Shown: positions 52,867-61,150 of the stretch, piece after piece
Layout of the letters: the number at the start of each line of letters is the position of its first letter
Numbering within the stretch: the first letter of the stretch is position 1
Source: Natronomonas salina
GTDB lineage: Archaea > Halobacteriota > Halobacteria > Halobacteriales > Haloarculaceae
Reading direction: 5' to 3'
Assembly (NCBI RefSeq): GCF_013391105.1
Contig: NZ_CP058335.1
Span: 2,914,001 to 2,978,000 of the forward strand
Length of the DNA: 64,000 nt
Program-made: the position numbers and the translations under genes
Notes under the pieces: model-generated
Database searches by the model: none
Seen by the model: only the letters and a program-made list of their open reading frames with translations
What the model was told of the DNA's origin: nothing

Positions 52867-53082
52867 ATGGACAAGATACGACGGGCCTATAGCCATCTGG
52901 ACACCTGGACCCAGGGCCTCTCTCGTGGCGGATACGCCACCCTCATCGGTGTCGTCTCCGCCATCGGGGCGCTTGCAGTTGGCGTCGTCTTCGGCGAGCC
53001 CAACTACGCGTTCGCGCTGGGCATCAGCGGCATGCTAGCGGGGCTGAACTACCTGTCCGATCCAAACCGGCAGGCGGAGTGA
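52867..53082 (+). CDS. Small two-helix membrane protein
   Basis: A 71-residue protein. An amphipathic N-terminus (MDKIRRAYSHLDTWTQGLSRGG) is followed by two helices (ATLIGVVSAIGALAVGVVFG, YAFALGISGMLAGLNYL) and a short polar end. Unknown family, but the tidy topology and GC-rich codons suggest a genuine gene. Single transcription unit. Confidence 0.72.
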   Translation: MDKIRRAYSHLDTWTQGLSRGGYATLIGVVSAIGALAVGVVFGEPNYAFALGISGMLAGLNYLSDPNRQAE

Positions 53083-53253
53083 CTAGGGTAGCACTCTCGG
53101 TATCCCGACCGATAGAGATCGCTACGCCTCCATCCCCAGCCCACGACCGGCGGACCTGTCTCGGCGAGAGTGCACGCTGCCGTGGGATAGGGAGGCTCCC
53201 AAACGAGGGGATACTTCTACCCGTCACGTGCGCCTCGGTACACGTCACCAACC

Positions 53254-53826
53254 ATGACGAACCCCGAGGAGATCGAAGACGCACTCGACGGCGACGACGA
53301 AGAGGTTCTCGCATCGCTCCCCGGCGCGCTCGAGGGCGTCGACGACGACGTAGAGACGCTGCTCGCCGAGCACCCCGATACCTACGAACGACTGGTCACG
53401 CGCGTGTCGACGCTGGAGAACGCCGACGAACTCGTCGCTGAGCATCCCGAGACCGCCGACCGCTTTCTGTCGATCCTCTGGGGCGGCCTCGAGGTCATCG
53501 CCCGCGTCTCGCCGGCCGTCCAGGAGGAGATCACCGACGACTTCCAGGTCCAGTGGGACGCCGACGACTCCGACGCCGAGTGGTACGCCGAGACCGACGC
53601 CGACGCCGGCAGCATCGCAGGCGGTCCCGGTCGTATCGACGACCCCGACGTCACGTTCACCGGCGACACGAACACGCTGTTCAGTATGCTCGGCGACGAC
53701 GACTACGACCCCCAGCAGGCGTTCATGCAGGGCGACTTCCAGCTCGACGGCGACATGCAGGTCGCCCTGCAGTTCGGCCAGACGATGGACGCCGTCCAGC
53801 GGAACGCCGAGGACATGAACGTCTAG
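53254..53826 (+). CDS. Acidic SCP2-like (sterol-carrier-fold) protein
   Basis: A 190-residue, extremely acidic protein. Residues 1-85 are helical. Residues 105-190 look like the second half of an SCP2-type fold: DVTFTGDTNTLFSMLGDD then DPQQAFMQGDFQLDGDMQVALQFGQTMDAVQR, where the family has the G-x-l-x-i-x-G-D motif. The fold carries lipids or hydrophobic ligands. No partner gene is adjacent. The assignment rests on the C-terminal motif. Confidence 0.68.
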   Translation: MTNPEEIEDALDGDDEEVLASLPGALEGVDDDVETLLAEHPDTYERLVTRVSTLENADELVAEHPETADRFLSILWGGLEVIARVSPAVQEEITDDFQVQWDADDSDAEWYAETDADAGSIAGGPGRIDDPDVTFTGDTNTLFSMLGDDDYDPQQAFMQGDFQLDGDMQVALQFGQTMDAVQRNAEDMNV

Positions 53827-53839
53827 GCCAGAGCGACGA

Positions 53840-54328
53840 TCAAGGCGGATTACTCCCCGCGTTCAGTGGTGCGAGCGAGTTCGCGTGGTAGGCAGCACGC
53901 CAAAGCTTCACGACGGCCCTCGTGACGAGCTTCGGTGGCGATTCGTGGATGCACGAGGCTTCGACCGCCGTCGGATCCGAGGAGGCGTCCGGAGGAGGAT
54001 GGAAGTGTTCCAGTCCAGGGACGTGGACGTACTCGCGGTCGTGGGCGTGCTTTCCCCATCGGAAGTTCACGTCCCGGTCGTCTGTATAGTGGAACTTGTA
54101 GTCGTCCTCGGTCGTCCATTGGACGTCGATCCGGCCGACACTCGCGTCCCCAAGTCCATCGGCCAGTGATATCTCGAGGGTCGTCGGATTCAGGTAGTCG
54201 TCCAGTTCTGGCGTGGCTAGCGGCTCGAGCTCGCCGTACACGTCGCGAATCGATATCATGGCAGCCCGATCGATTGGGCCTCGCAACGCGTGGACCTCAC
54301 CTGAACTCGCAGAATCGTCCCTCCTCAC
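53840..54328 (-). CDS. TumE-like toxin-type protein
   Basis: A 162-residue protein. Central strands end in YKFHYTDDRDVNFRWGKHAHD, with VPGLEHFHPPPDAS further on, the pattern of small toxins in the TumE/DUF6516 class (arginine-His rich, PHHKH-type). Its GTG start overlaps the stop of the HTH gene by four bases (GTGA), the usual antitoxin-toxin arrangement. Start may also be ATG 54259. The toxic role is inference; its length is a little larger than most TumE proteins. Confidence 0.55.
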   Translation of the reverse strand: MRRDDSASSGEVHALRGPIDRAAMISIRDVYGELEPLATPELDDYLNPTTLEISLADGLGDASVGRIDVQWTTEDDYKFHYTDDRDVNFRWGKHAHDREYVHVPGLEHFHPPPDASSDPTAVEASCIHESPPKLVTRAVVKLWRAAYHANSLAPLNAGSNPP

Positions 54329-54906
54329 AGCGCTGAAGGCGTCTCCTCGGGCTCATCACCGACGAACTTCCGAGCATTCGCGATCGAGAGCGCCGCGTTC
54401 GCGAACGCGAGATTGCGACGGGTGGTCTGCCACTCCCGGAGCGTCTCGGCGTCGATCGATGCCGCGTCAGTGTCGGCTGCGAGCGTCTCGTTCGTCTGCT
54501 CGACAGTCGCCTCCGCGGGAGATTCCACCCCGTATTCGGCCTGGAAGTCACGCACCGTCTCACGCATCTCAGAGACTCGGGCGACCAGTTCGTCGACGGA
54601 GACGTTCGACAGGATATCGGCTGCCTGCTCGACGACCAATGACTCCGAGGACCGGCGATAGCGAGTCCCGCCATGTGCTCCCGGCTCCGTACTCACGAAT
54701 CCTTCCGAGGCCAGCGCTTCGAGGTGCTTTCGAGCCGTCTTGGGGGACGTATGGGCGTCTTCGGCTACCTCGTCGGCCGACACCGGAGTGTAGGTGTGCG
54801 CAACCACCTCTCGAACGCGCTCGGCCGGTGTCGTCTCGGCCGTCCATTCCTCGATGACGACATCGTTGACGTCGTCGAAGCGGACGGAGTCCGGAGCATC
54901 ACTCAT
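54325..54906 (-). CDS. Winged-helix antitoxin-like regulator
   Basis: A 193-residue protein. The HTH (about 29-75: VREVVAHTYTPVSADEVAEDAHTSPKTARKHLEALASEGFV) is ArsR/TrmB-like, with a wing GAHGGTRYRRS. The remaining 120 residues are helical (coiled), ending in ANAALSIANARKFVGDEP, likely to bind the partner. It overlaps the TumE-like gene by four bases and would autoregulate the pair if this is a toxin-antitoxin unit. Confidence 0.75.
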   Translation of the reverse strand: MSDAPDSVRFDDVNDVVIEEWTAETTPAERVREVVAHTYTPVSADEVAEDAHTSPKTARKHLEALASEGFVSTEPGAHGGTRYRRSSESLVVEQAADILSNVSVDELVARVSEMRETVRDFQAEYGVESPAEATVEQTNETLAADTDAASIDAETLREWQTTRRNLAFANAALSIANARKFVGDEPEETPSAL

Positions 54907-55075
54907 ACGGTCAGGTTCGGGATGGGGAAATATAGTACTTTGCCAGGTAGTATTCTACTCTAGTCCAGCGCGTCTCAATTCGAAGACTCAGTTGATCTGC
55001 CCGTGTTGCTGCGAGTTCCCATCAGGATTCGATTGACCAGAATGTACTTCGGGCCGGCACCTAAACAGCCCGCTC

Positions 55076-55279
55076 ATGTCCAAGGCTACCTTCGAGGTGT
55101 ACGAGGACCGCGCGGGACAGTGGCGCTGGCGGCTCGTCCACGACAACGGGAACGTCATCGCCGACTCCGGTGAGGGATACGCCAGCCGTCAGAAGTGCGA
55201 GCAGGGCCTCCAGAGCGTCAAGCAGAACGCACCCGAGGCGAACGTCGAGAAGGTTCAGGAGCCGACAGGCGGGGAGTAA
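55076..55279 (+). CDS. DUF1508 (YegP/HVO_2922-type) protein
   Basis: A 67-residue protein matching the DUF1508 pattern: FEVYEDRAGQWRWRLVHDNGNVIADSGEGYASRQKCEQGLQSVK. One copy of the domain, in haloarchaeal style. The family is small, dimeric and of unknown function. GC-rich codons, own promoter. Confidence 0.9.
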   Translation: MSKATFEVYEDRAGQWRWRLVHDNGNVIADSGEGYASRQKCEQGLQSVKQNAPEANVEKVQEPTGGE

Positions 55280-55342
55280 CGATCTCGCTGCCGTCGCGAT
55301 AACCTCGCGGACTCTAGTGCCCTTGGAGAGCGAGTACCGACG

Positions 55343-55864
55343 CTATCCCCCCTGTCCATTCCCTCTACCGTTTCCGTTCCCCGGATTATCGTCGCGCCCG
55401 TTCGCGTTCCCCGGGGGCCAATCCACGCCATCCCCGTCCTCGCTTTCTTCCTCCTCTTGTTCTTCCTCACGTTCTTCTTCCTCCTCGCGCTCCTCTTCAC
55501 GTTCCTCTTCTTGCTCTTCCCGCTCTTCCTCGCGTTCTTCTTCTCGCTCCTGGCGCTCTTCCTGCTCTTCTGTTTGCTCCTCTTCGCGTTGCGTGTCTGC
55601 CTCGTCGGTCGTTTCGCCATCCGCTTGGATCGCCGCCTCCTCCCCGCTCTGCGTGGCGTCGCTGCTCCCGTCGTCTGGGGTTGGCGTCGCTTCCTCGGTG
55701 GTCGGCGACTCGTCGACGACCGGCGAATCGTTACCGCCGGAGTCGTCGAGGACGCCGACCATAGCCGACAGTGGCCCGGCAGCGAGTACCGCCCCAAGAA
55801 TGAGTGCTACGCCGCTGATCATCAACGCCCGTTCGATCCACACCTGGGTCGTATCGGGGGCCAT
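55343..55864 (-). CDS. Single-helix membrane protein with a long Glu/Arg repeat tail
   Basis: A 173-residue protein. A hydrophobic segment at about residues 10-35 (ALMISGVALILGAVLAAGPL) is followed by a linker and a long tail rich in EER/EEQ repeats (about 95-145), which should form a charged helix. The end is Gly/Asn-rich (GNGNGRGNGQGG). Start at 55864 (MAPDTTQVW); an upstream frame is open but poor. Function unknown; the repeat may be a stalk for cell-surface exposure. Confidence 0.65.
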   Translation of the reverse strand: MAPDTTQVWIERALMISGVALILGAVLAAGPLSAMVGVLDDSGGNDSPVVDESPTTEEATPTPDDGSSDATQSGEEAAIQADGETTDEADTQREEEQTEEQEERQEREEEREEEREEQEEEREEEREEEEEREEEQEEEESEDGDGVDWPPGNANGRDDNPGNGNGRGNGQGG

Positions 55865-56815
55865 CAGTTGAGTTTGGGATTGACAGTTTCGTTGGCAGTG
55901 TGATTCGATCTTGAGTGTCCGTTCGGGCCACGTCACGTCGGACGGGTGAAATCTGGGATGGGACCGACGGGCCTCGATTGGGATGGCTGGTGCTACATAA
56001 TTGTAGTTCAACTGTAAAAAATCAGTTGGCCGATTGCGCTGGATGTTGTTCACACCTCCTCACATTGGGGGGACTGAACACTTCCAGCGACCTGGAACTC
56101 TCACATATGGGACGTCCTTCTCTGCTAGTCCACAATGGGATGCTCCGTCAGGGTGTGAAAGGTGGAAGTCACGTCCGAAATCACACCCTTCTCTCGGGTG
56201 CGAATCGGCAGAAGACAGTTTATCAGTCCGGTGTGGAGGGTATAACACCCATTGAGACTCTCCGGAAGTTACTGTGTCTAATGCCGTGTGGTGACCAAGC
56301 AACGCAGGGCCAGGCAGAATTGGATCGGTAACTGGCCGTACCCAGTACTAGGTCGCTGAAACAGCCGGATAGGGGATATTGAGTGCTGCAGAGATGACTG
56401 TCGGCCATGCTTCTCGGATTTGCTGGCTCGAGTCCGAGAATCGAAATCGGCCGGAACACCCCCCGATTGTAGGGGGTGTGACGGGGTTTCAGTATCCTGT
56501 GTCTCGGTCAGAATAGCGGTTGCACTGCATGGAGGGCTCCGGTCGATAGCAGCGGAGAACGCGTGTTCGACCCGAAACAATGGTGCCGGATATCAGTGTC
56601 ATCGATAGCTGGAAGCCGGTCGCTCAATACGGCGCGGCACACAGGGCACGACAGTTCACCTTTCGGAGCGACGGTCTCCCTGTGGAATCAGCCACAGCCG
56701 TTCGTCAGGGCCACAGGCATCGAGACAGCCGTTTCGTAGGGGTGTGACGAACTTGGTAGAGAGACTGAATCGTAATCGATTCATTTCCTCCAGGTAACGC
56801 GTCAATGAATGCTCG
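55865..56815. other. Long non-coding region with GGGTGTGA repeats (candidate origin)
   Basis: About 950 bp with no convincing gene. The word GGGTGTGA occurs three times on the plus strand (56151, 56474, 56740) and once inverted (56181); TCACACCT at 56050 is a near copy. The pair at 56151-56188 faces each other across 22 bases. A hairpin ACACCCCC/GGGGGTGT sits at 56456-56479. This is next to the prim-pol gene, as expected for an iteron or origin. Confidence 0.55.
56456..56480. repeat. G-rich hairpin ACACCCCC/GGGGGTGT
   Basis: An 8-bp inverted repeat around CGATTGTA, part of the repeat-rich gap before the prim-pol gene. G-runs flanking origin repeats are typical of haloarchaeal origins, but this is suggestive only. 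Confidence 0.45.
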
Positions 56816-57955
56816 ATGGTAGATTCGCTGCCGACAGCTGGTGACCTCCCGGCGTCGCTCCTCGAGTACGACCAGTGGCTCTGCTGGCGGACCGAAGACC
56901 GCGACGGGAAGGCGACCAAAATCCCGATCGATCCGACGAGTGGAGAGTTCGCCTCGACGACCGATCCGGAGACGTGGGCGTCCTTCGCGACGGCGCGAGA
57001 ACAGGTGCAGTTCGGGACCGAAGATGGCGTCGGCTTCGTGTTCACGGACGACGATCCGTTCGTCGGCGCGGACCTCGACGACTGTCGCGATCCCGATGCT
57101 ACCACGACGGCAGCGTGGGCCGACGACATCATTGAGACGCTCGATTCGTTCACCGAGGTGAGTCCATCAGGTACTGGGGTCCACGTGCTGGTGGCAGGGA
57201 GCCTGCCGGAGGGTCGGAACCGGAAGGGCGACGTGGAGCTGTACGAGACTGCACGGTTCTTCACCGTCACCGGCGACCACGTCGCGGGAACACCGTCTGA
57301 GATTCACGAGCGGACCAGTGAACTCGAATCCGTATACGAGACCTACGTCGCTCCAGATGAGGAAGCGAGCGACTCCGAGTCACAATCTGCTGTGGATGCA
57401 GGTCGAACGGTCACCCTGACTGACGAGGAGTTACTGGAGAAGGCGACAGCAGCCGCGAACGGCGAGAAGTTCGAGCGGCTCTGGCGGGGATCGACGAGCG
57501 GGTACGAGAGCCACTCGGAGGCTGACATGGCACTGTGTTCGTTGCTCGCATTCTGGACCGGTGGCGACCCACAGCAGATGGATCGCCTCTTCCGCGATTC
57601 CGGCTTGATGCGACCGAAGTGGGACGAACAGCACTACGCAGATGGCAGCACGTACGGCGAGAAGACGATCGAGCGAGCGATCGCCGGAACGAGCGAATTC
57701 TACGAACCTGACGCAACCACTTCTGGAGGTGACAGTGCAGAGACAGCGCCAGCAGTCGATCTCGAGGATATCCGGGCTCGAGAAGCCGAGCGAGCCGACC
57801 GCATCGACGAACTCGAAAAGCGGCTCAACGAGGTTCTGCAGGAGAAGCGTGAGCTGCAGGACGAATTAGAGCGGGAACGGGCGCGTCGTAAAGAGCTGGA
57901 GGCTGAACTTGACTCGATTCGTTCTGAAGAGGCGTCGCTGTTCAATTGGTTCTAG
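56816..57955 (+). CDS. NrS-1-type primase-polymerase (prim-pol) protein
   Basis: A 379-residue protein of the phage/plasmid NrS-1 primase-polymerase class. The catalytic Asp pair is in FVGADLDDCRD (about residues 82-92), with metal or nucleotide contacts in SFTEVSPSGTGVHVLV (about 115-130) and ETARFFTVTGD. A helix-bundle part with GYESHSEADMALCSLLAFWTGGDPQQMDRLFRDSGL follows, then a C-terminal coiled coil of about 60 residues (RIDELEKRLNEVLQ...). The helicase domain of full-length relatives is missing. It is likely the replication protein of an integrated element. Confidence 0.85.
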   Translation: MVDSLPTAGDLPASLLEYDQWLCWRTEDRDGKATKIPIDPTSGEFASTTDPETWASFATAREQVQFGTEDGVGFVFTDDDPFVGADLDDCRDPDATTTAAWADDIIETLDSFTEVSPSGTGVHVLVAGSLPEGRNRKGDVELYETARFFTVTGDHVAGTPSEIHERTSELESVYETYVAPDEEASDSESQSAVDAGRTVTLTDEELLEKATAAANGEKFERLWRGSTSGYESHSEADMALCSLLAFWTGGDPQQMDRLFRDSGLMRPKWDEQHYADGSTYGEKTIERAIAGTSEFYEPDATTSGGDSAETAPAVDLEDIRAREAERADRIDELEKRLNEVLQEKRELQDELERERARRKELEAELDSIRSEEASLFNWF

Positions 57956-58065
57956 GGAAGAAACCGATCGATCGTATCAGTAGGACGTAATGAAATGAGA
58001 CAATCTGATTCATCCGTATTGCAAACCAACACCTGATTCCAGCACGAATCTCACGATAGAATCCG

Positions 58066-58212
58066 TTATCCCGGCTCTGGCTCTTCGACGACACCAGCCC
58101 CGATTACCAGGCCCAAGAACAGACACAGAAGGGCAAAGAGCGGCCCACCGAACACGAACCCGAACCCCGTCACGACGGTGGGCATCCCCACGAGCGCATA
58201 CACTGGCTTCAT
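58066..58212 (-). CDS. Tiny two-helix membrane protein (48 aa)
   Basis: A 48-residue frame from ATG 58212: an N-terminal MKPVYALVGMPTVVTGFGFVF helix and a second helix LFALLCLFLGLVIGAGVV, ending EEPEPG. It is preceded by AT-rich DNA. Sequence is typical of a double-helix hairpin. Function unknown. Confidence 0.6.
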   Translation of the reverse strand: MKPVYALVGMPTVVTGFGFVFGGPLFALLCLFLGLVIGAGVVEEPEPG

Positions 58213-58594
58213 AAGCAGCCTCCGACGTTTTCTGATATAGGGTTTCGGGTCAACACGCTCCCTATACCGATCGATTGGAGGGAAGGTAGTTCCAGCTCAA
58301 CGAGACTGAAACAGCTGTGAGAATGGATTTGCAAACAGACCGATTCGTCTCGGGGCTTCTCACCTCTCTGTTCAAGCTCCTTGGCATCTCGTTCGAATTC
58401 CCTCACTTGCTCACTCTACTCCTCTGCGGTAGCCCTACCAAGTCCCAGCCATAGGACTGGACTCAGGATAGCGAGGAAGGGCCCACCGGGCTTGCCCCCG
58501 ATACCCGTCAGGTCTGTCAGCAACACCACGATGATTTAGAATGATTTCAGTGCTACATCCTGCTTTCAGGACTTATGACGAGTGATAGGTCGTT
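58213..58594. other. Intergenic region with a repeat copy
   Basis: 382 bp with no convincing gene (a minus-strand frame at 58209-58406 overlaps the repeat and has poor composition). It holds the dispersed-repeat copy at 58258-58330. Confidence 0.45.
58258..58330. repeat. Copy of the dispersed repeat
   Basis: CTCCCTATACCGATCGATTGG is followed by AGTTCCAGC and CTGAAACAGCTGTGAGAATGG, in the same order as other copies. Located in the gap between two tiny membrane genes. Confidence 0.6.
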
Positions 58595-58699
58595 TTACTC
58601 TCCGAAGTAGACGTGAAGTGCAGTAAGTGTTCCAAGATATACCCCTCCTGCGATAATGAGAAAGAGGAGGACGGCTCCAATTGTGATTTCCATTATCAT
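58595..58699 (-). CDS. Tiny one-helix membrane protein (34 aa)
   Basis: A 34-residue frame: MIMEITIGAVLLFLIIAGGVY then LGTLTALHVYFGE. One membrane helix. ATG at 58699 and 58693 are both possible; a TATA-like TTTATACTC lies upstream. Such peptides are frequent in haloarchaea; the role is unknown. Confidence 0.55.
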   Translation of the reverse strand: MIMEITIGAVLLFLIIAGGVYLGTLTALHVYFGE

Positions 58700-58776
58700 A
58701 CCGGCTAAGAGTTCTAATCAGAGTATAAATTCTTTCGGTTCAAATACTTCCAAAACGTATCTTTCCAGATACACCA

Positions 58777-58895
58777 CCTGCACCGACCGATTGGTCCACT
58801 CCCTGTACTGACCAAACCAGAGGCAGGTCAGCTTCAGCGGGACTGGGCTGGATCAGGTAAGAGAACCAGCTTGCTTATCGGTCGGTCAATTCACT
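58777..58895. repeat. Copy of the dispersed repeat, with inverted end
   Basis: ACCTGCACCGACCGATTGG and CCCTGTACTGACC occur in tandem, then TTCAGCGGGACTGGGCTGGATCAGG, GAGAACCAGCTTGCTTA and TCGGTCGGTCAA, which is the reverse complement of the start. This copy shows the terminal inversion clearly. Confidence 0.6.
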
Positions 58896-58924
58896 TCATC
58901 CGATCAAGAGTAAGAGAGGTACGT

Positions 58925-60109
58925 CTACGGTAGTGCCGTTCGCAGATCATCGCGGAGGTCATTAACGTCTTCGAGGCCAACCGACACCCGAACCAACGTC
59001 TCCGGAATCTCCGCCGTCGCCTCCCCATGGCTCACCTCGTCTGGAATCATCAACGACGGTACCTCAACAAGGCTCTCAACACCACCGAGACTGGCTCCCG
59101 GCGTGAAGACATCAAGCCCCTCGAGAAACGCTTCTAGTTCGATCAGCGAGCCGTCGAACTCGAAGGACAGCATCCCGCTGTATCCCGACATCTGCTCACT
59201 CGCAAGCTCATATTGTGGGTGACTCTCAAGACCCGGATAGTACACGCAGCTCACCCGGTCGTGGTTCTCAAGGAATCGCGCCACCGCGATCGCGTTTGCT
59301 TCGTGGTGTTCCATCCGTGCTGGCAACGTCTTCAGCCCCCGCGAAACCAGATAGCAGTCGAACGGCGACAACATGTTGCCAAGCCCGACCCGCTGGGCAA
59401 ACGCCAGCTGCTCAAACACTGCATCGTCGTCGGTGATGATGGCCCCACCAATCGAGTCGGAATGCCCGTTGAGATACTTGGTCGTGCTGTGGACAACAAT
59501 GTCGGCCCCTAGTTCGAGCGGAGCTTGGAAATACGGACTCCCAAAGGTGCTATCCACACCTAAGGGAATGTCGTGGTCGTCAGTAATTTCAGCTATCGAC
59601 CGGATGTCGTACAATCGTATCAGCGGATTCGACGGCGTCTCTACCCACACCAAGTCGGTGTCTGAATCGACGGCGGCAGCGACGGTGTCGGGATCACGCG
59701 CATCGACGAAATCGATGTCCACCCCGAAATGTCCGGCAGCGAGTTCCGTGAGAAGTTTCTCGGCGCCACTATAGAGTGAATCGGCGGCGACGATATGGCC
59801 ATTGGGGGGAACCAACGACAGTATCGTCGTCGAGATGGCTGCCATCCCGGAGGCGAACGCCAACCCATGCTCGCCGCCTTCGAGGCGGGCTAACTGGTCT
59901 TCGAGAGCTGCTCGCGTTGGATTGCTCTCGCGTGAGTAGTCGTGTTCATTCGCGTCGTCGCCGCTGGCCCACTCGAACGTGGTGGTGAGGTGGATCGGCG
60001 GAACAACGTCGTTCGTCCCCCTTCTATGGGGGCGCCTCTCGGTCTCTGTTGACCCGACGGCTTTGGTTGCAAAGCGGTTCCCATCAAGTCGGTCATCACG
60101 TTGTGTCAT
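58925..60109 (-). CDS. Cystathionine gamma-synthase/lyase-type PLP enzyme
   Basis: A 394-residue Cys/Met-metabolism PLP enzyme. The cofactor Lys is in VHSTTKYLNGHSD and phosphate-binding residues in ASGMAAISTTILSL; the substrate Arg region is EVPSLMIPDE. It either joins homoserine esters with cysteine (gamma-synthase) or cleaves cystathionine (lyase). Start at 60109 (MTQRDD), as longer N-termini are Arg/Pro-rich and unlike the family. It is complete and stands alone. Confidence 0.88.
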   Translation of the reverse strand: MTQRDDRLDGNRFATKAVGSTETERRPHRRGTNDVVPPIHLTTTFEWASGDDANEHDYSRESNPTRAALEDQLARLEGGEHGLAFASGMAAISTTILSLVPPNGHIVAADSLYSGAEKLLTELAAGHFGVDIDFVDARDPDTVAAAVDSDTDLVWVETPSNPLIRLYDIRSIAEITDDHDIPLGVDSTFGSPYFQAPLELGADIVVHSTTKYLNGHSDSIGGAIITDDDAVFEQLAFAQRVGLGNMLSPFDCYLVSRGLKTLPARMEHHEANAIAVARFLENHDRVSCVYYPGLESHPQYELASEQMSGYSGMLSFEFDGSLIELEAFLEGLDVFTPGASLGGVESLVEVPSLMIPDEVSHGEATAEIPETLVRVSVGLEDVNDLRDDLRTALP

Positions 60110-60328
60110 AAGTGGCTCAGTTCTGATTCTATTGACCGGTGGTGGTCTCCACCGATACCATAGACGTGACCATAGGGGTGGCCGGTCTAAAGGTGACTTG
60201 TTGTGGAATTTTGGCGTTGAGAGAACAATATCCCGAGTTGGCCGACGGGGCAAGTGAGTGGTCTCAAAAAAGATGGTGCGTCACTGGAGGAGAAACGTCT
60301 TGTTCGCGTATGGGAGTGAACTGTAGTA

Positions 60329-60649
60329 ATGTATCTTGTTACGTTCCGGCTTGCTCCGGGGGAGTACGATACAGAGTTCCATGAGTTGAATGACGCAATC
60401 CAAGCAGCTGCAGAGGACAGGGAGGGATATTTGGGCAAGCGGACGTGGAATGCCCCGGAGAGTGAGGAGGTTCTCGTCGTGTATTATTGGGAGTCGTTGG
60501 ACGCACTGGAGTCGTTCGGGGCAGATCCTGACCATGAACGAGGAAAACAGCGGTGGACAGAGTGGTACGAAGCGTATGAAGTCACTATCACAGAAGTTGT
60601 TGAGGCATACGGGAGTGGGTTCGGGGACGATGCAGACCCACCTGTATAG
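60329..60649 (+). CDS. ABM-like small dimeric alpha/beta protein
   Basis: A 106-residue protein: MYLVTFRLAPGEYDTEFHELNDAIQAAAEDREGYLGKRTW and VLVVYYWESLDALESFGADPDHERGKQRWTEWY. This is the layout of antibiotic-biosynthesis-monooxygenase-like (ABM) proteins, dimeric ferredoxin folds that act on small molecules or haem. No residues define a reaction. AT-rich codons compared with the rest. Confidence 0.75.
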   Translation: MYLVTFRLAPGEYDTEFHELNDAIQAAAEDREGYLGKRTWNAPESEEVLVVYYWESLDALESFGADPDHERGKQRWTEWYEAYEVTITEVVEAYGSGFGDDADPPV

Positions 60650-60702
60650 GACATCTACATCTTCTTCGATTGGTGCAATCCGTCATAGTGAAACATCTCC
60701 CC

Positions 60703-60748
60703 TTCTGTACCGACCGAGCAATGGCTTCTCTACATTTACCGATCGAAT
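60703..60748. repeat. Copy of the dispersed repeat
   Basis: TTCTGTACCGACCGAG and TTTACCGATCGAATTGGAGG occur 20 bp apart. It sits just before a reading frame without a proper start codon. Confidence 0.5.
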
Positions 60749-60806
60749 TGGAGGTTGTGGTCTTGCAACCGACTTAGACAGCCGTGCCTTCCTCCTGCGA
60801 AATTAG

Positions 60807-61112
60807 CCAGGGGATGTTGCGGAACCACGACGATTATTCTGCCTCTGGCTGAAAAATCACGCTCAGATTCCACCTGCCAAGCCCACCTTTTCAACGCCAC
60901 TGCTTCACGCGCCTGGTCTGGGTTTCCTTCTCGTAGCGAGCGCGATAGCGATACAGATTTTTGGAGCGATCTGGGCATACGTGGATGCGAACCGACGAGG
61001 CGAGGAAAACCCGGGATACTGGGTTTGGGTCGTAGGATCACCAGCAATCGGACTCATCGGGCTGATAGCCTATCCCCATCACAGAAAGCAGACAGCAACA
61101 ACCGAGAGCTGA
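60807..61112 (+). pseudogene. Frame for a two-helix protein, no start codon (probable truncated gene)
   Basis: An open frame of 101 codons after a stop at 60804-60806. The second half reads a membrane protein (GLGFLLVASAIAIQIFGAIWAY, then YWVWVVGSPAIGLIGLIAY) with a polar end. No ATG or GTG is present in frame before the first helix, so this is likely the tail of a lost gene. It lies just downstream of a repeat copy. Confidence 0.4.
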
Positions 61113-61150
61113 GTCGCGAATACCAGTCGGCTGTTCTGCGCCGAGACTAG

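Noticed and set aside
56034-56331. Open frames in the long gap before the prim-pol gene
   Set aside because: None is acidic or GC3-rich, several overlap the GGGTGTGA repeats, and none begins at a good start.
58209-58406. 65-codon minus-strand frame
   Set aside because: It overlaps the dispersed repeat copy and has poor coding composition.
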